From assembly GCA_947258785.1 (NCBI GenBank), contig CAMYJT010000001.1, positions 372,001 to 436,000 on the forward strand: a DNA stretch of 64,000 nt, given 5' to 3'. This stretch comes from an uncultured Gammaproteobacteria bacterium (GTDB lineage: Bacteria; Pseudomonadota; Gammaproteobacteria; Arenicellales; JAANXG01). The position numbers and the translations under genes are program-made. The notes below the pieces were generated by a model. That model was not told where the DNA came from, made no database searches, and worked only from the letters and a program-made list of their open reading frames with translations. The first letter of the stretch is position 1; the number at the start of each line of letters is the position of its first letter. This document shows, piece after piece, positions 35,013 to 44,146 of the stretch.

Positions 35013-38000
35013 CTACTCGACTATGGAAAGCAGATCCGCATTGCCGCCCACGGCAGCGATGTTGTTAGAGACCGTGCGTTCAGTGCTAAGACCAAGCAGG
35101 TAGTTCGGGCCACCAGCCTTGGGACCGGTGCCGGACAGTCCCTCGCCGCCGAAGGGCTGTATGCCCACAACTGCACCGATCATATTGCGATTGACATATA
35201 TGTTGCCGACACGCGCGCGCTGAACGATGAATTCAACGGTTTCGTTGATGCGACTGTGTATGCCCAGCGTCAGCCCATAACCGGTCCCGTTGATGGATTC
35301 GATAACTTTGTCAAGCCGGTTTGCACTGAAGCGAATTATATGCAGGATCGGTCCGAAGACTTCGCGCTCGAGTAGAGACATTGACTCTATCTCGACGGCA
35401 TGGGGGGGGAAGAATCTGCCTTGCTCGGTAGAAGCGGGAAGGCTACACCGTTGCAGGATGGTTGCCTGAGATTTAATCCGCTCAATGTGCGTACGCATGG
35501 CGTTCTGAGCATGTTCATCAATCAGTGGACCGATATCCGTGGTCAACAATGCAGGATCATCCACGCTCAGCTCTGTCATGGCACCTGTAAGCACCTCGAT
35601 GATTCGTGGCGCTACATCCGCTTGCAGGAACAGCACCCGTAACGCCGAGCAGCGCTGCCCCGCGCAGTTGAAGGCCGACTGTATTGCGTCGATGACGACC
35701 TGCTCGACGAGTGCTGAACTGTCGACGACCATCGCATTCTGACCGCCGGTCTCGGCGATTAAAGGCACTATTGGCCCCGGTTTCGCTGCTAAACTCCTCT
35801 GAATGGTTTTGGCGGTCTCCGTTCCACCGGTAACCAGGACACCATCAATCTGTGGATGGGCGACCAGGGCCGCACCGATCTTCCCGTCTCCCGTCAGCAG
35901 GCTGACGACGTCTTTCGGGAGGCCAGCGTCGTACAGCATTCGCACTGCTTGACAGGCCGTCAGCGGCGTCTGTTCGGCCGGTTTCGCAACCACAGAGTTG
36001 CCAGCGGCCAGCGCCGCGGAGACCTGCCCCAGAAATATGGCCAGCGGGAAGTTCCAGGGACTGATGCAGGCCAGCACGCCCCTCCCACACAATCCCAGGG
36101 TGTTCAATTCGCCGCTGGGGCCGTGCAGAGTCCTAGGCATCGACAGCTGTTGGCGTGCCTCCCGTGCGTAGTAGCGGCAGTAATCGATCGCCTCTCGAAC
36201 TTCCCCCGCTGCGTCTGCGATGGTTTTTCCCGCTTCGCGAATGCACAACGTCATCAGCAGTCCCTTATTCGCCTCCAACACAGCGGCCGCGTCTTCCAGA
36301 ATTCGTGCGCGTTCGTCCGCCGGGGTGATTCGCCAGCGCTCGTACCCGCGCCGTGCTGCAGCCAACGCCTTATTGACCTGTACCGGGTCGGACCAAGATA
36401 CGCTGCCGACCTGGTGGTGTCGTTGCGCTGGATTGAAAATTGGTTCTTCCTCCGATCCGTCCTGTTCACCGTCTATGAGCGGCGAGGCCCGCCATTCCCC
36501 CGCGTCCGCGGCCTCCATCTTGGCTTGCAATGCGCTCAGTTCATTGATGTCGGCGAGATTGACACCGAGCGCGTTGCGCCGCTCGCCATACAGGTGCACG
36601 GGCAGGGGGATGCGCGGATGTGGCTCGTAACCCCCGTCTCGGGCCCTGACGATGGGATCCGCAACCACATCTTCGATGGGAACCTCACGGTGAACGATGC
36701 GGTTCACGAACGAGGTATTGGCGCCGTTCTCCAGCAGTCGTCTTACCAGATACGGCAACAACCGTGCGTGGCTTCCCACCGGGGCGTAGACCCGGCACTG
36801 GAGGGCTGGTTGATGTTGCCGCACCAGGGCGTACAGCGCCTTGCCCATACCGTGCAGGCGCTGAAACTCAAACTCGGCGTTACCGGCAAGCGTGGTGACC
36901 GCCGCTATGGTGTGGGCATTGTGGGTCGCAAATTGAGGATACAAATGCGATCTGGCGTTCAGCAGGTGCCGGGTGCAGGCGAGATACGCCACGTCCGTGT
37001 GCGACTTCCGGGTGAAGACCGGATAGCCGATCAGCCCTTCGACTTGGGCACGCTTTATCTCAGTGTCCCAGTAGGCGCCCTTTACCAGGCGCACGGGGAT
37101 CGGGCGCCGGTGGCGCTGCGCTAAATCCATCAGCCAGTCCAGTACCGGCAGCGCACGTTTCTGATAGGCCTGAACGGCAATGCCGAGGCCGTACCAATCT
37201 GACAAGCCGGGGTCAGCGTAAACTTGCGCAAAGACGTCGAGTGACAACTCGAGGCGATCCGCCTCTTCTGCGTCGATGGTGATCAGCAGTCCAAACTGTT
37301 TTGCCAGGCGCACCAATTCCATTAGCCGGGGCGAGAGCTCGGCGGTTACCCGGCCGCGCTGTGAAAAGACATAGCGAGGATGCAGTGCCGAAAGCTTGAC
37401 CGAAATTCCCGGGGCATTCCAGCCGTCGGCCTGTTCGCTCCTACCGATGGTCTCAATGGCGTGAGCGTAGGCATCGAAATAGCGCCGCGCGTCGTCGGCG
37501 GTCAGCGCGGCCTCACCGAGCATGTCGTAGGAATACAGTTCGGCCTGGTATTCCGGTTGCCGGCGTCGTTCCAGGGCCTGCTCAATCGATTTGCCAAGCA
37601 CAAATTGTTGGCCGATGACTTCCATCGCCTGCCTCAAGGCCAACCGCACTAGGGGCTCCCCTCCACGTGCCACCAGGTTTTTCAGGAATGCCCCCAGGTC
37701 GTGGCGGGTTTGCGGCGCCAAGCGTATCAGCCTCCCGGTTAGCATCAGTCCCCAGGTGGAGGCGTTGACCAGAACCGAATCGCTCTTACCAAGGTGCTCG
37801 ACCCAATCGCCCTGTGTCAGCTTCTCGCGTATCAGCCGGTCGGCGGTCTCGGGATCAGGTATACGCAACAGCGCTTCGGCAAGGCACATCAATACGACGC
37901 CTTCTTCGCTGGACAGGTCGTATTCCTGTAACAGCGCATCGAGGCCTTTACTTGCGTCGGCGCTGTCGCGCAGCCGTTGCACGATTCTGCAAGCCTGTTG

Positions 38001-38165
38001 GAACACCCCTTCCCGAGTCGTGGTATCGAGATTGGCGTATTCAATGCAACGCTGAACACACGCCGTCTCATCCATCAGGTACGCGTCACGGATGGCCTGC
38101 CGCAGGGGGGTGGCCGATTCGATCGGTTGCGAAAAGATCATGGTCGCTGAGGAATGATTATGCAC
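35013..38165 (-). CDS. putA: Bifunctional proline dehydrogenase / P5C dehydrogenase PutA
   Basis: Oxidises proline to glutamate in two steps. The FAD-dependent proline dehydrogenase barrel (about 170-470: IPVRLVKGAYWDTEIKRAQ, QFATHNAHTIAAV) is followed by an NAD-dependent aldehyde dehydrogenase (about 560-1040: SPWNFPLAIFLGQ, catalytic Cys in NCAGQRCSALRVLF, general base Glu in AETGGQNAMVVD). At 1050 aa it lacks the N-terminal ribbon-helix-helix of autoregulatory PutA, so it is enzyme only. A nearby in-frame ATG (residue 9, MIFSQPIESATP) is an alternative start. It is upstream of nothing obvious and is transcribed in the same direction as hemE. Confidence 0.95.
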   Translation of the reverse strand: MHNHSSATMIFSQPIESATPLRQAIRDAYLMDETACVQRCIEYANLDTTTREGVFQQACRIVQRLRDSADASKGLDALLQEYDLSSEEGVVLMCLAEALLRIPDPETADRLIREKLTQGDWVEHLGKSDSVLVNASTWGLMLTGRLIRLAPQTRHDLGAFLKNLVARGGEPLVRLALRQAMEVIGQQFVLGKSIEQALERRRQPEYQAELYSYDMLGEAALTADDARRYFDAYAHAIETIGRSEQADGWNAPGISVKLSALHPRYVFSQRGRVTAELSPRLMELVRLAKQFGLLITIDAEEADRLELSLDVFAQVYADPGLSDWYGLGIAVQAYQKRALPVLDWLMDLAQRHRRPIPVRLVKGAYWDTEIKRAQVEGLIGYPVFTRKSHTDVAYLACTRHLLNARSHLYPQFATHNAHTIAAVTTLAGNAEFEFQRLHGMGKALYALVRQHQPALQCRVYAPVGSHARLLPYLVRRLLENGANTSFVNRIVHREVPIEDVVADPIVRARDGGYEPHPRIPLPVHLYGERRNALGVNLADINELSALQAKMEAADAGEWRASPLIDGEQDGSEEEPIFNPAQRHHQVGSVSWSDPVQVNKALAAARRGYERWRITPADERARILEDAAAVLEANKGLLMTLCIREAGKTIADAAGEVREAIDYCRYYAREARQQLSMPRTLHGPSGELNTLGLCGRGVLACISPWNFPLAIFLGQVSAALAAGNSVVAKPAEQTPLTACQAVRMLYDAGLPKDVVSLLTGDGKIGAALVAHPQIDGVLVTGGTETAKTIQRSLAAKPGPIVPLIAETGGQNAMVVDSSALVEQVVIDAIQSAFNCAGQRCSALRVLFLQADVAPRIIEVLTGAMTELSVDDPALLTTDIGPLIDEHAQNAMRTHIERIKSQATILQRCSLPASTEQGRFFPPHAVEIESMSLLEREVFGPILHIIRFSANRLDKVIESINGTGYGLTLGIHSRINETVEFIVQRARVGNIYVNRNMIGAVVGIQPFGGEGLSGTGPKAGGPNYLLGLSTERTVSNNIAAVGGNADLLSIVE

Positions 38166-38233
38166 CGCAGGACCGGAAAACGCATGGAACAGTGCGCCCG
38201 TAAGGCTAATGTCCCAGTCCCGCGATACATCAG

Positions 38234-39298
38234 CTATTCGTGATAGGAGACGCTGAGTTCGCGCACCGCTTGGACTAGGGCTCCGAGGTGTTCCGGATTC
38301 ACGCTGGGCTGGATGCCATGTCCGAGGTTGAATACATGACCAGTGCCGTGACCGAATCCGTCCAACACCGCTTTTACTTCATCGCGGATCCGGTCCGGGG
38401 AGGCGTGTAGCACAGCGGGGTCTAAATTGCCCTGTAACGCTACACGGTCTCCTACCCGGCGGCGGGCGGCGCCGATGTCGACGGTCCAATCCAGGCCGAT
38501 GGCGTCGCAGCCACTGTCGGCGATTTGCTCCAACCATTGGCCCCCTCCTTTGGTGAACAATACTATTGGTATTCTTGTGTCATCGATGTTGCGTATGAGA
38601 CTGTCAATAATGCGGCGCATCGGCGTCAGTGAAAACCGATCGTATGCCCGGGTCGACAACAGGCCGCCCCAGGTGTCGAACAGCATGACCACCTGGACCC
38701 CGGCGGTAATCTGCGCATTGAGATAATCAATGACACTCGCCGTTACGATTTCCAACAACCTCTCCATCGTTCCGCTATCGTTGTAAAGCATGGTTTTGGT
38801 GATCGTGAATTCCCTGCTGCCTTGTCCCTCGACCATGTAGCTGGCCAGCGTCCACGGACTGCCGGCGAAACCGATAAGCGGTACCCGGCCGCCGAGTTCG
38901 GCGCGGATTAAGCGCACTGCGTCCATGACGTAACGCAACTCGCCCTCCGGGTCCGGAATCTTCAGGGCATCGATATCGCGTCGGGAGCGAACGGGTCTGG
39001 CAAACCGCGGCCCCTCACCCTCGTTTATGGTCAGCCCCAGACCCATGGCGTCCGGAATAGTTAGAATGTCGGAAAACAAGATTGCCGCATCTAATTCGAA
39101 GCGCTCGACGGGCTGCAGCGTTACCTTGCAGGCGAGTTCCGGGGTTTTGCATAGGGTCAGGAAATCACCGGCCTGTTTGCGGGTGGCCCGATACTCGGGC
39201 AGATAGCGTCCGGCCTGGCGCATGACCCATACGGGTGTGCGGTCCACCGGTTGGCGCAGCAGCGCTCTCAGCAGTCGATCGTTGTTTGATTGGCTCAC
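38234..39298 (-). CDS. hemE: Uroporphyrinogen III decarboxylase
   Basis: Decarboxylates uroporphyrinogen III to coproporphyrinogen III in haem biosynthesis. Hallmarks are [17 protein letters not shown] near the N-terminus, [14 protein letters not shown] with the catalytic Asp, and [17 protein letters not shown] chose the GTG at 39298 (then [18 protein letters not shown]), which gives the usual short N-terminus and 354 aa. An ATG at 39337 would add 13 residues and overlap pyrF by 29 bp. It directly follows pyrF; the gltBD-hemE neighbourhood is conserved in pseudomonads and relatives. Confidence 0.95.
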   Translation of the reverse strand: MSQSNNDRLLRALLRQPVDRTPVWVMRQAGRYLPEYRATRKQAGDFLTLCKTPELACKVTLQPVERFELDAAILFSDILTIPDAMGLGLTINEGEGPRFARPVRSRRDIDALKIPDPEGELRYVMDAVRLIRAELGGRVPLIGFAGSPWTLASYMVEGQGSREFTITKTMLYNDSGTMERLLEIVTASVIDYLNAQITAGVQVVMLFDTWGGLLSTRAYDRFSLTPMRRIIDSLIRNIDDTRIPIVLFTKGGGQWLEQIADSGCDAIGLDWTVDIGAARRRVGDRVALQGNLDPAVLHASPDRIRDEVKAVLDGFGHGTGHVFNLGHGIQPSVNPEHLGALVQAVRELSVSYHE

Positions 39299-39308
39299 GC
39301 CTTGGTTC

Positions 39309-40124
39309 TCATCCGTTAACGGCTCGGTCGATTTCACTCTGTAAGCGTTCCGCTGCGATTCGCGGATCCGCGGCGTCTCGAATGGCCCGTCCTACGACAA
39401 CGTAATCTGCGCCGTTGGCGAACGCCTGCGGTACGGTCACCACCCGTTTCTGATCGTCGTCGTTGTCGACCGGGCGGATGCCCGGCGCCACGATCAGAAA
39501 ACCACCACCTAGCGACTGCCGCAGGCGGCGCGCATCGCGGCCGGACGCCACTACGCCATCACAGCCGTAAGCCACCGCCCGCCGCGCCCGGGATTCGACC
39601 AAGGCCTCCAGGTCGCAGTCAAATCCCAGATCCGTCAGATCGCCGCGGTCCAGGCTGGTCAATACTGTGACCGCCAATATTTTGATGTCGTCCTTGGCCT
39701 CTGCGGCTGCCCGCATCATGGCGTCATTGCCATGGACTGTGGCGAAAGTAATACCGCGTCCGTTGAGTTGGGCGACCGCCCGGGCTACGGTGGCGGGAAT
39801 GTCAAAGAACTTTAAATCCACGAACACTTTTTTATCCCGGGCGCACAGCCAATTCACGAGCGAAAAATAGTCTCCCGACATGAACAGTTCGAGCCCCAGC
39901 TTGTAGAAACTGACACTGTCTCCGAGATTGACAACGAGGGCACGTGCTGCCTCCACAGTCGGCAGGTCCAACGCACAGATGAGCCGGTCCCGGGGGGGGA
40001 TGTTATCGTTTGGGTTCTGCAAGGCGTTGTGAAGTAGTCCGATTTGATTGAATATTGTACTCAAAACGACGCTCGCCTTCGGTGTAACATGGAGGCCGCC
40101 GCGGACGGTGAAAAATGTGGGCAT
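39309..40124 (-). CDS. pyrF: Orotidine 5'-phosphate decarboxylase
   Basis: Makes UMP from OMP, the last step of pyrimidine synthesis. The catalytic Asp-x-Lys-x-x-Asp element is in [14 protein letters not shown]; other motifs are [12 protein letters not shown] at the substrate site and APGIRP near the phosphate-binding loop. Conservation starts at [11 protein letters not shown] (residue 45 of the longest frame), so the true start is probably downstream of the ATG at 40124: TTG codons at 40064 or 40022 would give a family-normal length. The start is uncertain, the identity is not. It ends just before hemE and is divergent from a CBS protein gene. Confidence 0.93.
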   Translation of the reverse strand: MPTFFTVRGGLHVTPKASVVLSTIFNQIGLLHNALQNPNDNIPPRDRLICALDLPTVEAARALVVNLGDSVSFYKLGLELFMSGDYFSLVNWLCARDKKVFVDLKFFDIPATVARAVAQLNGRGITFATVHGNDAMMRAAAEAKDDIKILAVTVLTSLDRGDLTDLGFDCDLEALVESRARRAVAYGCDGVVASGRDARRLRQSLGGGFLIVAPGIRPVDNDDDQKRVVTVPQAFANGADYVVVGRAIRDAADPRIAAERLQSEIDRAVNG

Positions 40125-40206
40125 AACGATATCATAAAGGGACTATAATGGGGCTTGGTTCCGTACGACCTTGGTACCTCCCCAGACGCCAGCCTATGGA
40201 GCTGCC

Positions 40207-40596
40207 ATGAAAGCCAAAGACGTGATGAGGACACCGGTCATAACGGTTCCCCCATCAATGGTGATCAGCGAATTGGAGGAATTGTTTACTGCCGAGGGGA
40301 TAAGTGCCTCGCCGGTGCAAAGGAAAAGCGGCATCATCGCCGGTGTTGTAACCAAGACCGATGTTGTCCAGGCGCTCCGATTTCTGAAGAACGATAAGTT
40401 AAAAGACGCACTCGGGCCGGAGCTCAGCGTGGGCGATGTGATGAATCCCTGGGCGGTGTTTGTGGCCCCCGACGCCCCCGCTGGACTGGTGGCTGAACGA
40501 ATGGTGAACGATCAGATCCACCACGTTTTGGTGGGCAGCGCCCGCCACATCGTTGGCATCGTCAGCAGTTTTGACCTGATTGCGGCAATGTCCTGA
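40207..40596 (+). CDS. CBS-domain pair protein
   Basis: Two CBS domains in 129 aa (KAKDVMRTPVITVPPS ... VVTKTDVVQ; SVGDVMNPWAVFVAPD ... IVSSFDLIAAM). I chose the ATG at 40207, which has GGAG seven bases upstream; the open frame starts 12 codons earlier. It is a likely nucleotide-sensing regulatory protein; the partner is unknown. It is divergent from pyrF. Confidence 0.88.
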   Translation: MKAKDVMRTPVITVPPSMVISELEELFTAEGISASPVQRKSGIIAGVVTKTDVVQALRFLKNDKLKDALGPELSVGDVMNPWAVFVAPDAPAGLVAERMVNDQIHHVLVGSARHIVGIVSSFDLIAAMS

Positions 40597-40931
40597 ATGC
40601 AGCGCATTGCCGGGCCCACTGAGCGACGGCTGCCGTTAATCACCGGAGGCCCTCGGTTATCCGGCCCTTGGGCAGCGGACATTCAGTGATTACGTCCCTG
40701 ACCGTACACTGCTGTGCTTGGAATGTCCGCATCCAGAAACACCGGGTCGCCGCCACTACAGAGTAATTTTGGTGTTCCGCCGCGGTTGGTCGCTGCTGTC
40801 TCGGGCAAGGCCGCCGCAGCGCCCCTCGATTCGATTAAACCGCATATTGTGCCAGTATCCGGGCTCTGGCTGGTCCAGCCAGAGCCCGGATAGGACACCG
40901 GCCGTCTGCGTCACGGACGATCGTAACTGAT
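40597..40931. other. Spacer of about 335 bp between CBS gene and endonuclease remnant
   Basis: There is no convincing gene: open frames on both strands here mirror each other because of the large palindrome at 40856-40892. Apart from that palindrome I see nothing recognisable. It marks the left border of the accessory island 40.9-43.9 kb. Confidence 0.5.
40856..40892. repeat. Perfect 37-bp palindrome (18-bp arms, 1-base centre)
   Basis: TATCCGGGCTCTGGCTGG, a central T, and the exact reverse complement. No T tract follows on either strand, so it is not a standard terminator. It is not a member of the CTAGCCTGC repeat family. It could be a site-specific recombination or protein-binding site, or a cruciform-forming REP-like element, at the border of the accessory island. 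Confidence 0.85.
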
Positions 40932-41350
40932 TGTTCAAAACGGTACGTTCGCGATGCCGTAAAGGCAGATTTGGCGTGACACGCTGCTGCTCAACCGCAG
41001 GGTGTGGAACGAACTCGAGGATCACGTCCTGGACCGTTCCGCGGCCCTGAATTCAAATGTATCTATCCTTAACGGTCCGGTGCTGCGCGATGACGACCGA
41101 CTCTACCGCGGGATGGTTCGGCTACCCCGGGAATTCTGGAAGGTAGCGGTGTTGGTGAACGCCGAATCCGGCAAGCTGTCTGCTACGGGTTACGTCTTGA
41201 GCCAGGGAGAGATGATCAAGGACGTTACGGAAGCCGCCTTTGTGTGCGGGCTAGCATCGGTGGGCGCTGTACGTGGCCCAGGGATGTCCAGTCTCCCTCA
41301 GCGGCTGGCGACGATCGCTTTGCGAATAGATTCGATCCAGATTCCTTCGT
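40932..41350 (+). pseudogene. Decayed DNA/RNA non-specific endonuclease (NucA/EndoG family)
   Basis: In frame 1 from 40990 the translation NRRVWNELEDHVLDRSAA, then VSILNGPVLRDDDRLYRG and LPREFWKVAVLVN, then LSATGYVLSQGEM, is unmistakably the C-terminal half of a beta-beta-alpha metal DNA/RNA endonuclease. Upstream pieces continue in other frames: FGVTRCCS (frame 2, 40970; compare the family's FHxTNCxPQ) and YVRDAVKAD (frame 3, 40944). After 41240 the frame shifts again towards RFANRFDPDSF. The catalytic DRGH segment is missing. Several frameshifts within 400 bp mean the gene is dead. Its 3' end runs into the 3' end of the convergent trypsin-like gene. Confidence 0.75.
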
Positions 41351-42899
41351 TCGCCGCATAGGTGCCCGGACCGTCCAACCTTCTCAGACTTTGGCTGCCG
41401 GCATGGTGCAAACCGATCAATCGCCACTGCGCATTGAATACGGGGCTGCCGGAACTGCCTGGCTCGGTGGGCGCCCGGTAGTGCAGTTTGGGCGCCTTAT
41501 GGGCGATCAACAGGTTGTCTTGAAGCGAGAACGACAGGGTACCGCCCTGGGGATGGCCGATGACGTAAACCCGCGCCCGGTTAGGCGTTGGCAGCCTGGT
41601 GTGTAAGGGATAGGGTTTAATCCCGATCACCGGCTGGTTCAATTTGACCAACGTTGCATCCAGTGCTCCCGGTGGTGACGTGAACAGGACATCATCTACC
41701 TCGTACTCCTGGTGCGCCTCATCAAGCGCTTGAAACGTGATCACCACCTCGTCGGGACGCAGGGCCGGAACATCGGCGTCGTCACTGATAACATGGGCGT
41801 TGGTCATCAGAAACAAACCGTTGCCCAGCCGCTCGTCCAGATCCGTACCACGGAGCAGAAAACCGGTACCCGCTCCGTGATCGATCTCCAGGCCGATGCG
41901 CGCCACCGCGCGAGCGCGTTCGAGGCCGGTCAGCCACCAGCGGTAACTCTGAACGCCGGTTCGGCCGAGGATTTTTTCCAGATGCGGCTCGTCCGCGTCC
42001 TGATACGCCCGGGCCCCGGCAATTTCCATGCCGGTAAACTCAACCGATGCACCTTCCCGGCGCAATAATTCGCGGCGGACAATCGGCAATACCCTGGAGC
42101 CCGGAGGCCGGTCGGGCGCCAGGCCCCAGACCTCGCGCAGCTGACGCTCCAAGCTGCCGAGATGAAACGCCGTTACTGCGGCCTGTGAGGTGTAGCGCTG
42201 AGTCCAGCGCAGGGCGCCCTCATAGTCTTCGAGCCCAATGCACGCCTCCGCGGCTGTTGCCATGTCCCACAGCGACGGCCTGCGCTTCTTGGTGACGGCA
42301 GTGAGAATGTCGGCCGCCAATTGCTTTGGCTTGGGGTACCCCACGACGCGCATGCCGTCCCGCTCAGCCCTCTGCATCAAGGCCACGGTGTTGACGCCAT
42401 GCCAGAGGTTTTTGGGATTATTTTTATACGCGAGGTGGTAATGCTTGATGCTTTGTCTCAGCGCGTTATTCACCCACCCCCCCCGGATACCGGTGGCGTC
42501 GACGTATAGTTGTTTGTATGCACGCCCCAGTAGACCCGAGGCCTCGTCGTGTTCCGCGGGATCCTTGCGCCGGCTGTCTCTGAGCAACTGTTTCAGAATG
42601 CCGATTCCAGCGGTGACATTGCCCTGATCGAGCAGGGACTGTGCATATTGCCGACGGATACGTAGACTGTCCTGCCCGGACTGGATCAAAGCATCGGACA
42701 CGCGCTGCATGAGCTCGAACTCGCGTACACTGCGCAATTGACTCAACAGGTCCTCGGCAATCCTCTGCGAAAGCGGTTTGCTCGACGCCCGTATGTCGCC
42801 GATGATGGTCTCCGCAGCATCTCGGATGGCGTCCCGATCCGTGTTCTTTATCGCTTTGCTCAGGGCGAGCCGAAGCGATCTTATCACTTTCTCAGACAT
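41298..42899 (-). CDS. TRAFs-binding/TPR-like domain fused to trypsin-like serine protease
   Basis: 533-aa protein with no signal peptide, so probably cytoplasmic. Residues about 1-300 are helical and contain the MAP3K TRAFs-binding-like (DUF4071-like) signature EASGLLGRAYKQLYVDA (119-135), then IKHYHLAYKNNPKNLWHGVN (151-170). Residues about 330-530 are a trypsin-like protease with a complete triad: His369 (LMTNAHVI), Asp414 (GALDATLVKL) and Ser485 (EPGSSGSPVF). The start ATG overlaps the hydrolase stop by one base (TAATG), so translation is coupled. Intracellular trypsins joined to helical sensor domains are typical effectors of prokaryotic conflict systems; this role here is inference, and a protein-quality function is an alternative. 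Confidence 0.85.
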   Translation of the reverse strand: MSEKVIRSLRLALSKAIKNTDRDAIRDAAETIIGDIRASSKPLSQRIAEDLLSQLRSVREFELMQRVSDALIQSGQDSLRIRRQYAQSLLDQGNVTAGIGILKQLLRDSRRKDPAEHDEASGLLGRAYKQLYVDATGIRGGWVNNALRQSIKHYHLAYKNNPKNLWHGVNTVALMQRAERDGMRVVGYPKPKQLAADILTAVTKKRRPSLWDMATAAEACIGLEDYEGALRWTQRYTSQAAVTAFHLGSLERQLREVWGLAPDRPPGSRVLPIVRRELLRREGASVEFTGMEIAGARAYQDADEPHLEKILGRTGVQSYRWWLTGLERARAVARIGLEIDHGAGTGFLLRGTDLDERLGNGLFLMTNAHVISDDADVPALRPDEVVITFQALDEAHQEYEVDDVLFTSPPGALDATLVKLNQPVIGIKPYPLHTRLPTPNRARVYVIGHPQGGTLSFSLQDNLLIAHKAPKLHYRAPTEPGSSGSPVFNAQWRLIGLHHAGSQSLRRLDGPGTYAANEGIWIESIRKAIVASR

Positions 42900-43867
42900 T
42901 ACCCTGGGGTCCCGAACAACATCCCCCGCAAGGCCTGGCGCAGCTTGGGTTGGCCGAGGTACTTGTCAATGCTGTGACGCCATTTGCCGTAGTTTTGTTC
43001 GTTGATATCCCGCACGACGCGCTGACCGGCTTGAAGATAGTCATTGGCGAAATTTGGATCAAAGCCGCAGACCGGGTCCAGCCGGTCGAAGACATTGATC
43101 CAGTCGCCGGAAACCTTGGCGGCCGGGAACCCGTCCTCGCGGCTCCAATTCGGTGGTGGATCTGCACCGAGCACGTCTTGGATTTCGTCCAGACCCAGGG
43201 GACTGCCAACCGTCATAAGCGCGTCGACGCGATGGCAGTCGGCCACACGTTTCAGGCAATCGTACGCGATTACCGTACCCATGCTGTGTGACAGGACGAT
43301 GTGAGGCCCGGTCTGGCCGCCGCCCACCCGGACCGCATCGACAAATCGCCGACGAATCTCATCGCATACTTTATAACGCTCTCCGGGCCGGGGTTCGGAG
43401 TCGGCGTTAAAAAGGTAGTGATGAACATCGCGCAGTAGAATCTTCATCAACCGGCGCTTGACAAACCAAGGCAAGGGAATCCGCTCGAATGCAACGGCCT
43501 CCGCCTCTCCGGGCGGCGGCGGTGTGTAGGCGTCGTCACCCCCCGGTGCCTCAGCTTCGTGTCCAAGCCTTTCCGCCAGTCGCATTACAAAGCCCTGCTC
43601 ATCGCCGGTCAGCGATGCCTGCCACGCAAGGTCTTCGTCTGCGGTCCCGGGTACCGACTCGGTCAGAGACTCCAAACGTTCGTCACCTTCAATACCCGTG
43701 TCGGGTTCGGCATAGAGTACGTCCGCCCAGTACACCATCTCGGAGGTGATGCCCTCGGCATCCAGATCCAGGCCGGTATTTTTCGCCAGTGAACGGATCC
43801 ATATTTCGATCAGCTGATCTTTCGGGGGCTTGTTCGCGATGCCGTGTACGAAGGTGATGTGGGCCAT
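42899..43867 (-). CDS. Alpha/beta hydrolase (lipase/esterase-like), first gene of island operon
   Basis: 322-aa cytoplasmic alpha/beta hydrolase. The oxyanion loop is FVHGIANKP (6-14), the nucleophile elbow VLSHSMGTV with Ser195, the candidate acid FDRLDPV (Asp261 or Asp264), and the catalytic His KWRHSI (His298). A long acidic, proline-rich insert lies at about 52-125. A ribosome binding site (GGAG) precedes the ATG by 9 bases, and a 10-bp palindrome AACACGTGTT lies 31 bp upstream (43898-43907), possibly an operator. It is coupled by a 1-bp overlap to the TRAFs-binding/trypsin gene. The family occurs as an effector in defence-related clusters; the substrate (lipid or other ester) is unknown. 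Confidence 0.85.
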   Translation of the reverse strand: MAHITFVHGIANKPPKDQLIEIWIRSLAKNTGLDLDAEGITSEMVYWADVLYAEPDTGIEGDERLESLTESVPGTADEDLAWQASLTGDEQGFVMRLAERLGHEAEAPGGDDAYTPPPPGEAEAVAFERIPLPWFVKRRLMKILLRDVHHYLFNADSEPRPGERYKVCDEIRRRFVDAVRVGGGQTGPHIVLSHSMGTVIAYDCLKRVADCHRVDALMTVGSPLGLDEIQDVLGADPPPNWSREDGFPAAKVSGDWINVFDRLDPVCGFDPNFANDYLQAGQRVVRDINEQNYGKWRHSIDKYLGQPKLRQALRGMLFGTPG

Positions 43868-44146
43868 AAAGCTTGTCTCCTGAATGAATTGTGTCCTAAC
43901 ACGTGTTTAGAGCCCGCCCGGACTCCATACGGTCATCCGCAACGCCGGTGATCGATGCGGGTAAGACGTTCGTTTACTTTACATTCCGGAAGTCTATGGT
44001 AACTCAGGCCGGCTGGGCACCGGGTACAGCGATAGTGGAACCGGACGACTGAGGCGATGAACGGTCCGGTCAGCTTGCGGACGGGCCGGATCGTTCAGAC
44101 GAGCATGTTGCCAGCGCGAGATCTAGGTTCGATGCGCCGCGGGCCA

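Noticed and set aside
35856..37124. 422-codon plus-strand open frame
   Set aside because: It lies entirely antisense to putA, whose both enzymatic domains are intact; the antisense translation shows no domain.
40683..41025. Pair of opposite-strand open frames around 40.7-41.0 kb
   Set aside because: They mirror one another through the 37-bp palindrome and overlap the nuclease remnant in antisense.
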